18,097 nt of DNA, taken from contig NZ_JBFXIO010000042.1 in the NCBI RefSeq assembly GCF_050175855.1, positions 1 through 18,097 on the forward strand. The letters run 5' to 3'. Within the stretch, counting starts at the first letter, position 1. Each line of letters starts with the position of its first letter. This stretch comes from Piscinibacter sp050175855. GTDB taxonomy: Bacteria; Pseudomonadota; Gammaproteobacteria; Burkholderiales; Burkholderiaceae_C. The notes under the pieces were generated by a model, which saw nothing but the letters and a program-made list of their open reading frames with translations, was not told the origin of the DNA and did not search any database. This document shows, piece by piece, positions 1 through 6,726 of the stretch. The position numbers and the translations under genes are program-made.

Positions 1-425
1 ACCAGCCCGTGCGTGACCAGCACCAGCGCGCCGGGCAGGCCCGCCAGCTCGGACAGGGCGAGATCGACGGCGCGGTCGATGCGTGCCTCGAATTCGGCGA
101 GGGACTCGCCGCCCGGCGGGGCTTCGCTGCCGGCCAGCGGATCGAAGCCGAGGCTGTCGTAGGCGCGGCCACGCAGGTCGCCGAAGTTGCGCTCCTGCAG
201 CAGCGGTTCGGCCGCGATGCTGCGGCCTGCGGCCACCGCTTCGGCGGTCTGCCAGGCGCGGGGCAGGTCGCTCGACCAGATCGCGGCGATGGGCTCGCCG
301 GCGAGGCGTCGAGCCAGCGCCCTGGCCTGCGCGAGGCCACGCGCGCTCAATGGGGTATCGGGGGGTTGAAGGATCCGCGCTGCGTTCAGCGCGGTTTCGC
401 CATGTCGAACCAGCAGCAGCCGCAT
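1..425 (-). CDS. Histidine phosphatase family protein (partial, C-terminus beyond left edge)
   Basis: The minus strand from an ATG at 423-425 stays open to the window edge (about 141 codons). Its N-terminus reads MRLLLVRHGET, the RHG signature of the histidine phosphatase (phosphoglycerate-mutase-like) superfamily, with the phospho-accepting His at residue 8. It continues with SSDLPRAWQTA (around residues 50-61) and QERNFGDLRG, both typical of the small single-domain branch, and reaches VTHG, the second catalytic His motif, just before the edge. The family removes phosphate from small molecules or phosphoproteins; the substrate cannot be told from sequence. An alpha-ribazole phosphatase (CobC) role is possible, and the B12-dependent mutase next door makes it tempting, but nothing specific supports it. 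The start lies 13 nt after the stop of the small membrane protein, so the two are probably co-transcribed. Confidence 0.9.
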   Translation of the reverse strand, partial: MRLLLVRHGETALNAARILQPPDTPLSARGLAQARALARRLAGEPIAAIWSSDLPRAWQTAEAVAAGRSIAAEPLLQERNFGDLRGRAYDSLGFDPLAGSEAPPGGESLAEFEARIDRAVDLALSELAGLPGALVLVTHGL

Positions 426-438
426 CGGCGGCAGCCGC

Positions 439-690
439 TCAACGACCCAGTCGGACCGGCACGGGTTCGGGAGCGGGGCGAATCCAGTGGCGGAACTGGG
501 CCGTTCCGGCCACCACCAGCAACACCGGCAGGATCGCCAGCGCCACGGCGCCGGCGGCGACGAAGACAGGCACCGTCAGGACAAGCAGCAGCGCGGTGGC
601 GACATGGCGCCAGCCAAAGCCGCCGGGGGTGACAGTCCCTGCCTCACCCGGGCGGGGTGACTGGCCGATCGCATCGAGTTCGTGGCGCAT
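439..690 (-). CDS. Small hydrophobic membrane protein, unknown function
   Basis: An 83-residue frame starting MRHELDAIGQ and ending VPVRLGR. Residues 1-28 are polar and Gly/Pro-rich. Residues about 29-66 form one long hydrophobic stretch (ATALLLVLTVPVF through LPVLLVVAGTAQF) with internal prolines, long enough for two closely spaced membrane helices, followed by a basic tail. I do not recognise the family. The frame also continues upstream without a stop into the icmF region, so the ATG at 690 is chosen because it begins outside the neighbouring gene and precedes a sensible protein; no good Shine-Dalgarno sequence is visible. It lies directly upstream of the histidine phosphatase gene, with an inverted repeat about 80-100 nt upstream of its start. 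Confidence 0.6.
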   Translation of the reverse strand: MRHELDAIGQSPRPGEAGTVTPGGFGWRHVATALLLVLTVPVFVAAGAVALAILPVLLVVAGTAQFRHWIRPAPEPVPVRLGR

Positions 691-768
691 GGACTGGCTT
701 TCGGGAGTTCGATGACCAGACCTTAGTGGCAGACAGCCCCCCCGAACAAGGGGTAGACACCCCGCAAA

Positions 769-787
769 TGTTACTTTTTGTGTAACA
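769..787. promoter_or_regulatory. Inverted repeat TGTTAC-N7-GTAACA, candidate operator
   Basis: Six-base perfect arms (769-774 and 782-787) flank a T-rich 7-base centre. It sits in the 134-bp gap between the icmF stop (825) and the small membrane protein start (690), about 80-100 nt upstream of the latter on the minus strand. That is a plausible place for a regulator site. GTAAC-type half-sites are used by several OmpR-family response regulators; assignment to one is inference. The local AT-richness stands out from the surrounding GC-rich DNA. Confidence 0.45.
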
Positions 788-824
788 GACACAGAACCGT
801 CACTTATGACCAACCGGGCCGCAC

Positions 825-3800
825 TCACATGCTGCGCCGGTACTGACCGCCCACCTCGAACAGTGCGTGGGTGATCTGCCCGAGCGAGCACACCCGCACC
901 GCCTGCATCAGCACCTCGAAGACGTTGCGGTTGTCGATCACCGCCTCTTGCAGTTTCTGCAGCATGCCCGGCGCTTCGGCGGCATGGCGCTCGTGGAAGT
1001 CGCGCAGCCGAGTCAGCTGGCTCTGCTTCTCGGCTTCGGTGGAGCGCGCCAGCTCTAGCGATTGAGGGATCGGGTCGCCGTGCGGGTTGCGGAAGGTGTT
1101 CACGCCGATGATGGGGTACTCGCCGGTGTGCTTGAGCATCTCGTAGTGCATGCTCTCTTCCTGGATCTTGCTGCGCTGGTAGCCGGTCTCCATCGCACCG
1201 AGCACGCCGCCGCGCTCGGCGATCTTCTCGAACTCGGCGAGCACCGCCTCTTCCACCAGTTCGGTCAGCTCGTCGATCACGAACGCGCCCTGGTTGGGGT
1301 TCTCGTTCTTCGCCAGGCCCCACTCGCGGTTGATGATCAGCTGGATTGCCATCGCGCGGCGCACCGATTCCTCGGTGGGCGTGGTGATCGCCTCGTCGTA
1401 GGCGTTGGTGTGCAGCGAGTTGCAGTTGTCGTAGATCGCGATCAGCGCCTGCAGCGTGGTGCGGATGTCGTTGAAGGCGATTTCCTGCGCGTGCAGGCTG
1501 CGGCCGCTGGTCTGGATGTGGTACTTGAGCTTCTGGCTGCGCTCGTTGGCGCCGTAGCGGTCGCGCATCGCGGTGGCCCAGATGCGCCGTGCCACGCGGC
1601 CGAGCACGGTGTACTCCGGGTCCATGCCGTTGCTGAAGAAGAAGCTCAGGTTGGGCGCGAAGTCGTCGATGTGCATGCCTCGCGCCAGGTACGCCTCCAC
1701 GAAGGTGAAGCCGTTGCTCAGCGTGAAGGCCAGCTGCGAGATCGGGTTCGCACCCGCTTCGGCGATGTGGTAGCCGGAGATGCTGACCGAGTAGAAGTTG
1801 CGCACCCCGTGGTGCACGAAGTACTCGGCGATGTCGCCCATCACCTTGAGGCTGAACTCGGTGGAGAAGATGCAGGTGTTCTGGCCCTGGTCTTCCTTGA
1901 GGATGTCGGCCTGCACCGTGCCGCGCACGTTGGCCAGCGCCCAGGCGCGGATCTTTGCGGCTTCGTCGTCGGTGGGCTCGCGGCCGTTGTCGGCCTTGAA
2001 CTTCTCGAGCTGCTGGTCGATCGCGGCGTTCATGAACATCGCCAGGATGCTCGGCGCCGGGCCGTTGATCGTCATCGACACCGAGGTGGCGGGGTCGCAC
2101 AGGTCGAAGCCGGAATACAGCACCTTCAGGTCGTCGAGCGTGGCGATGCTCACACCGGAGTTGCCGATCTTGCCGTAGATGTCCGGCCGCGGGTCGGGGT
2201 CGTTGCCGTACAGCGTGACCGAGTCGAACGCCGTCGACAGCCGCTTGGCCGGCATGCCCTCGGACACCAGCTTGAAGCGCCGGTTGGTGCGGAAGGCGTC
2301 GCCCTCGCCGGCGAACATGCGCGTCGGGTCCTCGTTCTCGCGCTTGAAGGCGAAGGTGCCGGCGGTGTAGGGGAAGCTGCCCGGCACGTTTTCCAGCATC
2401 AGCCACTTGAGCAGCTCGCCATGGTCCTCGTACTGCGGCAGCGACACCTTGCGGATCTTGTTGCCCGACAGCGTGGTATGCACGAGGCCGGTGCGGATCT
2501 CCTTGTCGCGGATCTTCACCACGTATTCGTCGCCGGCGTAGGCGCGCTGCATGTCGGGCCACATCGCCAGCAGCTTCCTGGCGCGCGGATCCTGCTGCGC
2601 CTCACGCGCCTCGGCGAGCTTGAGCACGGTGTTCTTCGCGCCGTCGCGCGTAGCGTCGTCCTTGTGCAGCATGCGTGCGCTCTCGCGCAGCTGCTGGACC
2701 TCGCGGGCGAGCTTCGCCTGCTCGCGTGCATGGCGCTTGTAGGCGCGCACGGTGTCGGCGATATCGGCCAGGTAGCGCACGCGCGCGCCCGGCACGATGG
2801 GAGTCTGGTGCGTGCTGTGGCGCGTGTTCACCAGCGGCAGGCGCCCGTCCTTCAGCGCCAGGCCGAGCGACGCCAGGCGGGCTTTCAGCGCCTGGTACAG
2901 CGCGGTCACGCCGTCGTCGTTGAAGCGGCTGGCCATGGTGCCGAACACCGGCATCTGCTCGGGCGGCGTCTTGAACGCCTCCTTGTTGCGCTGCACCTGC
3001 TTGGCCACGTCGCGCAGCGCGTCGAGCGCGCCCTTGCGGTCGAACTTGTTGATCGCCACGAACTCGGCGAAGTCGAGCATGTCGATCTTCTCGAGCTGGC
3101 TGGCGGCGCCGAACTCCGGCGTCATCACGTACATCGGCACGTCGACCAGCGGCACGATGGCCGCGTCGCCCTGGCCGATGCCGGAGGTTTCCACGACGAT
3201 CAGGTCGAAGCCGGCGGCCTTGCAGGCTGCGATCACGTCGGGCAGGGCCTGGCTGATCTCGCTGCCGAAGTCGCGGGTGGCGAGGCTGCGCATGAAGATG
3301 CGCGGACCTTGTTGCCACGGCGAGATCGCATTCATGCGGATGCGGTCGCCGAGCAGCGCCCCACCGCTCTTGCGCCGGCTCGGGTCGATGGAGATCACGG
3401 CGACGCGCAGCGCGTCGTCCTGGTCCAGCCGAATCCGGCGGATCAGCTCGTCGGTGAGCGAGCTCTTGCCGGCGCCGCCGGTGCCGGTGATGCCCAGCAC
3501 GGGAATGCGTGCGGCCTTCGCGGACTCGTGCAGCGACTGCCTCAGCGAGTCGCCGGCCTTGCCGTTGTCCAGTGCCGTGATCAGCTGGGCGAGGGCGCGC
3601 CAAGCGCCTTCCGTGTGCCCGCGCAGCGCCGCGAGATCGGTGGGTGCATGCGGCGACAGATCCTGGTCGCTCCTCATCACCATCTCGCCGATCATGCCCT
3701 GCAGTCCCATGCGCTGGCCGTCTTCCGGGCTGTAGATGCGCGCCACGCCATAGGCCTGCAGCTCGGCGATCTCCGAGGGCACGATCACGCCGCCGCCGCC

Positions 3801-4118
3801 GCCGAACACCTGGATGTGCGCGCCGCCGCGCGCGCGCAGCAGGTCGACCATGTACTTGAAGTACTCGACGTGGCCGCCCTGGTAGCTGCTCAGCGCGATG
3901 CCCTGGGCGTCTTCCTGCAGCGCCGCCGTCACCACCTCGTCGACCGAGCGGTTGTGGCCGAGGTGGATCACTTCCGCGCCCATCCCTTGCAGGATGCGGC
4001 GCATGATGTTGATCGCCGCGTCGTGGCCGTCGAACAGACTCGCCGCGGTGACGAAGCGCACCTTGTTCTTCGGGCGGTAGTTGGCCAGGGCCTGGTACTC
4101 GGCGGACAGGTCGGTCAC
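825..4118 (-). CDS. icmF: Fused isobutyryl-CoA mutase IcmF (B12-dependent, with built-in G-protein chaperone)
   Basis: A 1097-residue protein, the usual IcmF length, that interconverts isobutyryl-CoA and n-butyryl-CoA using adenosylcobalamin; relatives also act on isovaleryl/pivalyl-CoA. Three parts are visible. Residues about 18-150 are the cobalamin-binding domain, with the lower-ligand segment FDGHDAA (His32) and a GGGGG loop at 106-110. Residues about 205-420 are the MeaI-type GTPase: P-loop GTGGAGKS 212-219, ETSGIGQGD 310-318, and NKFD 357-360, which sets guanine specificity. Residues about 530-1097 are the mutase barrel, with FPYTAG (Phe582) where methylmalonyl-CoA mutases carry Tyr, and HIQTSGRS at 867-874. 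Phe rather than Tyr argues for the isobutyryl rather than methylmalonyl type. The start is GTG at 4118, with GGAGA at 4125-4129, 6 nt away. It lies 19 nt after the ppk2 stop, so it is probably the second gene of that operon. Confidence 0.97.
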   Translation of the reverse strand: MTDLSAEYQALANYRPKNKVRFVTAASLFDGHDAAINIMRRILQGMGAEVIHLGHNRSVDEVVTAALQEDAQGIALSSYQGGHVEYFKYMVDLLRARGGAHIQVFGGGGGVIVPSEIAELQAYGVARIYSPEDGQRMGLQGMIGEMVMRSDQDLSPHAPTDLAALRGHTEGAWRALAQLITALDNGKAGDSLRQSLHESAKAARIPVLGITGTGGAGKSSLTDELIRRIRLDQDDALRVAVISIDPSRRKSGGALLGDRIRMNAISPWQQGPRIFMRSLATRDFGSEISQALPDVIAACKAAGFDLIVVETSGIGQGDAAIVPLVDVPMYVMTPEFGAASQLEKIDMLDFAEFVAINKFDRKGALDALRDVAKQVQRNKEAFKTPPEQMPVFGTMASRFNDDGVTALYQALKARLASLGLALKDGRLPLVNTRHSTHQTPIVPGARVRYLADIADTVRAYKRHAREQAKLAREVQQLRESARMLHKDDATRDGAKNTVLKLAEAREAQQDPRARKLLAMWPDMQRAYAGDEYVVKIRDKEIRTGLVHTTLSGNKIRKVSLPQYEDHGELLKWLMLENVPGSFPYTAGTFAFKRENEDPTRMFAGEGDAFRTNRRFKLVSEGMPAKRLSTAFDSVTLYGNDPDPRPDIYGKIGNSGVSIATLDDLKVLYSGFDLCDPATSVSMTINGPAPSILAMFMNAAIDQQLEKFKADNGREPTDDEAAKIRAWALANVRGTVQADILKEDQGQNTCIFSTEFSLKVMGDIAEYFVHHGVRNFYSVSISGYHIAEAGANPISQLAFTLSNGFTFVEAYLARGMHIDDFAPNLSFFFSNGMDPEYTVLGRVARRIWATAMRDRYGANERSQKLKYHIQTSGRSLHAQEIAFNDIRTTLQALIAIYDNCNSLHTNAYDEAITTPTEESVRRAMAIQLIINREWGLAKNENPNQGAFVIDELTELVEEAVLAEFEKIAERGGVLGAMETGYQRSKIQEESMHYEMLKHTGEYPIIGVNTFRNPHGDPIPQSLELARSTEAEKQSQLTRLRDFHERHAAEAPGMLQKLQEAVIDNRNVFEVLMQAVRVCSLGQITHALFEVGGQYRRSM

Positions 4119-4124
4119 GGTGTG

Positions 4125-4129
4125 TCTCC
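4125..4129 (-). promoter_or_regulatory. Ribosome binding site deciding the GTG start of icmF
   Basis: GGAGA on the minus strand, 6 nt before the GTG at 4118. It decides the start in favour of GTG. The upstream ATG at 4141 is in another frame and runs only eight codons to a stop (TGA) that overlaps the icmF GTG. Confidence 0.7.
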
Positions 4130-4137
4130 GTTGATGT

Positions 4138-4983
4138 TCATTCGACGCGGATCGAGGCCAGTTCCGGGCTGCCCGGCGGGTAGCGCAGCTTCAGGCCTTG
4201 CAGCGTCTGCACGATCGCCTGGGCGATCATCAGGTTGCGATGGGTCTTGGAATCCGCCGGCACGATGGTCCACGGCGCCCACGGCGTGCCGGTGGCGGCG
4301 ACGGCGTGCTCGTAGGCCTGCTGGTAGGCGTCCCACTGCTTGCGCACGTCGAGGTCGCCGGCGGCGAACTTCCAGTGCTTGGTCGGGTCGTCCAGCCGCT
4401 CCTGCAGCCGCGCGCGCTGCTCGTCCTTCGAGATGTGCAGCAGGAACTTGCAGATCACCGTGCCGGTCTCGGTGAGCATCTTCTCGAAGGCGTTGATGTG
4501 CTCGTAGCGCTGGCGCGTCTGGTCGGGCGTGATCCAGCCGTTGACCACCGGCACCAGCACGTCCTCGTAGTGGCTGCGGTTGAAGATGACGATCTCGCCG
4601 TCGGCCGGCACGCGCTGGTGGATGCGCCAGAGGTAGTCGCGGGCGCGCTCGTCACTGGTCGGCGCCTTCCAGCCCACCGCATGCACGCCGAGTGCGCTGG
4701 TCTGGCCGAACACGCCGCGGATGGTGCCGTCCTTGCCCGAGGTGTCGGTGCCCTGCAGCACCACCAGCAGCTTGAAACGGCGGTCGGCGTAGAAGAGATC
4801 CTGCAGCCGGTCGACCTCGAGTGCGAGGTCGGCCACGCGGGCCTTGTCGCGCGTCTTGCTGCCGCTGGAGAACGGCTTGGCCGAAGGGTCGAAGCGCGCC
4901 AGGTCGAAGCGCCCGCGCGCGGACTTCGCCGTGCCGGCGCTGCGGTGCTGAAACTCTGAAAGCGAAGGCATGCGCCGGGCCAT
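4138..4983 (-). CDS. ppk2: Polyphosphate kinase 2 family protein (class III-like polyphosphate:nucleotide phosphotransferase)
   Basis: A 281-residue single-domain PPK2 protein, cytoplasmic, moving phosphate between polyphosphate and nucleoside mono- or diphosphates. Walker A is GTDTSGKDG at 78-86 and Walker B is FNRSHYEDVLV around 134-144. The SHYEDVLV form resembles class III enzymes, which use both AMP and ADP, rather than the classes that read RSWYNR; the class call is from memory of the family. VGWKAP and the C-terminal PWTIVPADSKTHRN segment are also typical. The ATG at 4983 has GGGGAGA 5 nt upstream. A second Met four codons later lacks that spacing, and although the frame stays open further upstream, nothing there looks like PPK2. 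It is followed by icmF after 19 nt. A perfect 20-bp palindrome begins 26 nt upstream of the start. Confidence 0.93.
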   Translation of the reverse strand: MARRMPSLSEFQHRSAGTAKSARGRFDLARFDPSAKPFSSGSKTRDKARVADLALEVDRLQDLFYADRRFKLLVVLQGTDTSGKDGTIRGVFGQTSALGVHAVGWKAPTSDERARDYLWRIHQRVPADGEIVIFNRSHYEDVLVPVVNGWITPDQTRQRYEHINAFEKMLTETGTVICKFLLHISKDEQRARLQERLDDPTKHWKFAAGDLDVRKQWDAYQQAYEHAVAATGTPWAPWTIVPADSKTHRNLMIAQAIVQTLQGLKLRYPPGSPELASIRVE

Positions 4984-4988
4984 GGCGG

Positions 4989-4995
4989 TCTCCCC
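4989..4995 (-). promoter_or_regulatory. Ribosome binding site of ppk2
   Basis: GGGGAGA on the minus strand, 5 nt before the ATG at 4983. This strong Shine-Dalgarno match fixes the start of the ppk2-icmF pair and leaves room for only a short leader downstream of the palindrome. Confidence 0.65.
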
Positions 4996-5009
4996 GGGTT
5001 GAGGCTGCG

Positions 5010-5029
5010 AATTGACGTATACGTCAATT
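5010..5029. promoter_or_regulatory. Perfect 20-bp palindrome, probable operator of ppk2-icmF
   Basis: The half-site AATTGACGTA is followed directly by its exact reverse complement. It lies in the gap between the divergent ppk2 (start 4983) and the unknown gene at 5179. On the minus strand its centre contains TATACG, a possible -10 element that would start transcription near 5009 with a short leader carrying the ppk2 ribosome site; a bound protein would then block that promoter. No good -35 is seen for this. The TTnACGT half-site resembles, from memory, operators of MerR-type regulators of branched-chain amino-acid breakdown (LiuR), which would suit icmF, but the regulator is not in the window. 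Confidence 0.75.
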
Positions 5030-5144
5030 GGCCAGTGTAGCTTGCGCCGCCCTGCGCGTCGCTGACGGCCGGTCGGCGGCGCACAGGGGTTTCCCCGTGC
5101 GCAACCGTTCGTGCCGAAGGTCACGAAGCGCCGGGGTTTGGCGG

Positions 5145-5150
5145 CACAAT
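5145..5150 (+). promoter_or_regulatory. Possible -10 element (CACAAT) for the unknown gene-coaX pair
   Basis: CACAAT matches four of six consensus positions, 28 nt before the ATG at 5179. No convincing -35 is visible. The same AATCGCG heptamer follows here and after the TAAAAT upstream of glyQ, a pattern common before genes of this bacterial group. Weak evidence. Confidence 0.3.
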
Positions 5151-5178
5151 CGCGCCCGTTGGGACAAAGAAAGGCGCG

Positions 5179-5856
5179 ATGACGCCGCGGGTGGAGCAAC
5201 CCTTGGTCACAGGCAACGCACCGATCAAGACGCCGGACGGTCAGTCCGAGCTGGCCACGCGCGCGCGCCAGCTGAGCCAGCGTCATCGCACGGTGCTGCT
5301 GCTGGTCAACGGCCGGCGCACCGAGGAGCAGGTCAAGCGCCTGGCCGAGCAGGCCGGCGTACCGCCGAGCTGCTACGACGACCTGCTGCACATGGGCCTG
5401 ATCATGGTGCCGCAGCCGACGATGTCGATCGAGGCGGCGCCCTATCCGGCGCTGCCGTCGCTGCAGGTCGACCTGCCGCTGCCCGACCTCGACGCCATGC
5501 CCCTGCCGCCCTCCGGCCCGCTGGCGCCGGCCTCGACGCTGAACAGCGAGCTCGGCAGCTACGATCCCTGGGCCACGGTCGAGACTGACTACTCCGACCT
5601 CGGCGACCTTGACGGGGCACTGGAGCAGGCGCGCGACCTGCTCATCCGAGCCGTGCGATCGGACGCGCCGGTGGCCGGCTCGCTGACGCTGATGCGCCTG
5701 TGTCGCGCGCGCGACCGCGAAGACCTGGTGTCGCTGCTCGACGAGGTCGGCCAGCGGCTATGGCGGCCGCAGCGCGAGGTCGAGATCGCCCGGCTGATGC
5801 GGCGGGTGCGCCGGCTGATCGACGCGCCCGCCGATTCTTCGCTGTCCGGTTTCTGA
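5179..5856 (+). CDS. Conserved-looking protein of unknown function upstream of coaX
   Basis: A 225-residue protein that I do not recognise. Residues about 24-75 (TRARQLSQRHRTVLLLVNGR, then EEQVKRLAEQAGV and YDDLLHMGLI) look like a small helical domain, perhaps winged-helix-like. Residues about 78-125 are Pro/Leu-rich and probably a flexible linker. Residues about 140-220 are charged and helical (MRLCRARDREDLVSLLDEVG, ending RLMRRVRRLIDAP). There are no cysteines likely to bind metal, no signal peptide and no membrane segment. The ATG at 5179 has GAAAGG 4 nt upstream, the best start in the frame. It is followed by coaX after 13 nt, so co-expression is likely, but nothing ties it to CoA synthesis. 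Confidence 0.8.
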   Translation: MTPRVEQPLVTGNAPIKTPDGQSELATRARQLSQRHRTVLLLVNGRRTEEQVKRLAEQAGVPPSCYDDLLHMGLIMVPQPTMSIEAAPYPALPSLQVDLPLPDLDAMPLPPSGPLAPASTLNSELGSYDPWATVETDYSDLGDLDGALEQARDLLIRAVRSDAPVAGSLTLMRLCRARDREDLVSLLDEVGQRLWRPQREVEIARLMRRVRRLIDAPADSSLSGF

Positions 5857-5869
5857 CCCTGCCCATCGC

Positions 5870-6637
5870 ATGACCTTTCTCGCCATCGACGTGGGCAACA
5901 CTCGCCTGAAGTGGGCGCAGTACGCCTCGCCCCAGCCGGGCGCCGGGCTGATCGCCCATGGCGCGGTGTTCCTCGAGACCATCGACCAGCTCGCCGAGAC
6001 CGACTGGAAGGAACTGGCCCCGCCATCGAGCATGCTCGGCTGCGTGGTCGCGGGCGAGGGGGTCAAGCGGCGTGTCGAGGAGCAGCTCGAGCTGTGGGAC
6101 GTCGAGCCGCGCTGGGTGGTCTCCAGTCGCGAGGCCTGCGGCGTGACCAACGGCTACGACCATCCCAACCGGCTCGGCGTCGACCGCTGGGTGGCGATGA
6201 TCGGTGCGCGGCATCGCGTGCTGGCCGAGGGCCGGCCGCGGCCGGCGCTGGTGGTGATGGTCGGCACGGCGGTCACGGTCGATGCGGTGGACGCTGCCGG
6301 CCACTTCCTCGGCGGCCTGATCCTGCCGGGCTTTGGCCTGATGCTGCGCGCGCTCGAGCTGGGCACGGCGGGCCTGAAGGCACCCACCGGCGAGGCGGTG
6401 GACTTCCCCACCAACACCAGCGATGCGCTGATGAGCGGCGGTGCCGATGCGCTGGCCGGCGCCGTTGAGCGCATGTACCGCAAGCTGCGGGCGCGCACCG
6501 GCGAGGAGCCGGCACTGGTGATGAGCGGCGGCGCGGCCGTCAAGCTGGCGCCGATCACCGAGCTGCCGTTCGAGACGGTCGACACGCTGATCTTCGACGG
6601 GCTGCTCGAACTCCAGTCCCACCGCCTGGCGCTCTGA
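5870..6637 (+). CDS. coaX: Type III pantothenate kinase
   Basis: A 255-residue enzyme, normal family length, that phosphorylates pantothenate with ATP as the first step of CoA synthesis in the cytoplasm. Type III enzymes belong to the ASKHA fold and resist CoA feedback. Visible motifs are DVGNTRLKW (7-15, phosphate-binding loop), RLGVDRW (101-107, catalytic Asp at 105), GTAVTVD (132-138) and GGLILPG (148-154), in the order expected for CoaX/Baf proteins. The ATG at 5870 gives the conserved start just ahead of the Asp-Val-Gly loop; the Shine-Dalgarno sequence is weak, consistent with coupling to the gene 13 nt upstream. It converges on hslU, with a hairpin-containing gap between them. CoA supply fits the nearby acyl-CoA mutase only loosely, and the two are in separate transcripts. 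Confidence 0.95.
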   Translation: MTFLAIDVGNTRLKWAQYASPQPGAGLIAHGAVFLETIDQLAETDWKELAPPSSMLGCVVAGEGVKRRVEEQLELWDVEPRWVVSSREACGVTNGYDHPNRLGVDRWVAMIGARHRVLAEGRPRPALVVMVGTAVTVDAVDAAGHFLGGLILPGFGLMLRALELGTAGLKAPTGEAVDFPTNTSDALMSGGADALAGAVERMYRKLRARTGEEPALVMSGGAAVKLAPITELPFETVDTLIFDGLLELQSHRLAL

Positions 6638-6657
6638 CCGTCAGGGCGCGGGATGTC

Positions 6658-6699
6658 GGGCGCCGGGCCGCCCCAAGCCCGACGGCGCCCCTCGGGGGC
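6658..6699. terminator. GC-rich hairpins between convergent coaX and hslU
   Basis: GGGCGCC at 6658-6664 pairs with GGCGCCC at 6684-6690. An alternative hairpin, GCCCC-TCG-GGGGC, occupies 6687-6699. There is no T-run, so it is not a textbook intrinsic terminator, but its place between two convergent stops (6637 and 6727) suggests bidirectional termination or mRNA 3'-end protection. GC-rich intergenic elements of this style, with a C-run, a TCG loop and a later G-run, are common after genes in the Burkholderiales. Confidence 0.5.
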
Positions 6700-6713
6700 A
6701 GGAGCGCAGCGAC

Positions 6714-6726
6714 TGGGGGGCCGTGA
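6714..6726. repeat. Intergenic 13-mer TGGGGGGCCGTGA, copy 1
   Basis: The right end of the coaX/hslU gap, abutting the hslU stop. The identical 13-mer recurs at 12435-12447 in another gap. It may be the tail of a dispersed GC-rich intergenic element. The G-run makes chance similarity possible. Confidence 0.35.

Noticed and set aside
737..755. CCCC-GAACAA-GGGG as a terminator for icmF
   Set aside because: The stem is only four pairs and no T-run follows on the minus strand; too weak to call.
691..2562. Extension of the small membrane protein frame far into icmF
   Set aside because: The upstream part is a shadow of icmF in another frame; only the last 83 residues lie outside it and look like a protein.
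1062..4475. Very long open frame on the plus strand (over 1100 codons) opposite icmF and ppk2
   Set aside because: It mirrors a clear IcmF on the other strand and encodes repetitive Val/His/Arg/Leu-rich sequence with no recognisable motif. Long antisense frames are expected in GC-rich DNA.
4984..5391. Upstream extension of the ppk2 frame
   Set aside because: The frame is open but crosses the palindrome and the divergent gene; the PPK2-like protein and the strong ribosome site both place the start at 4983.
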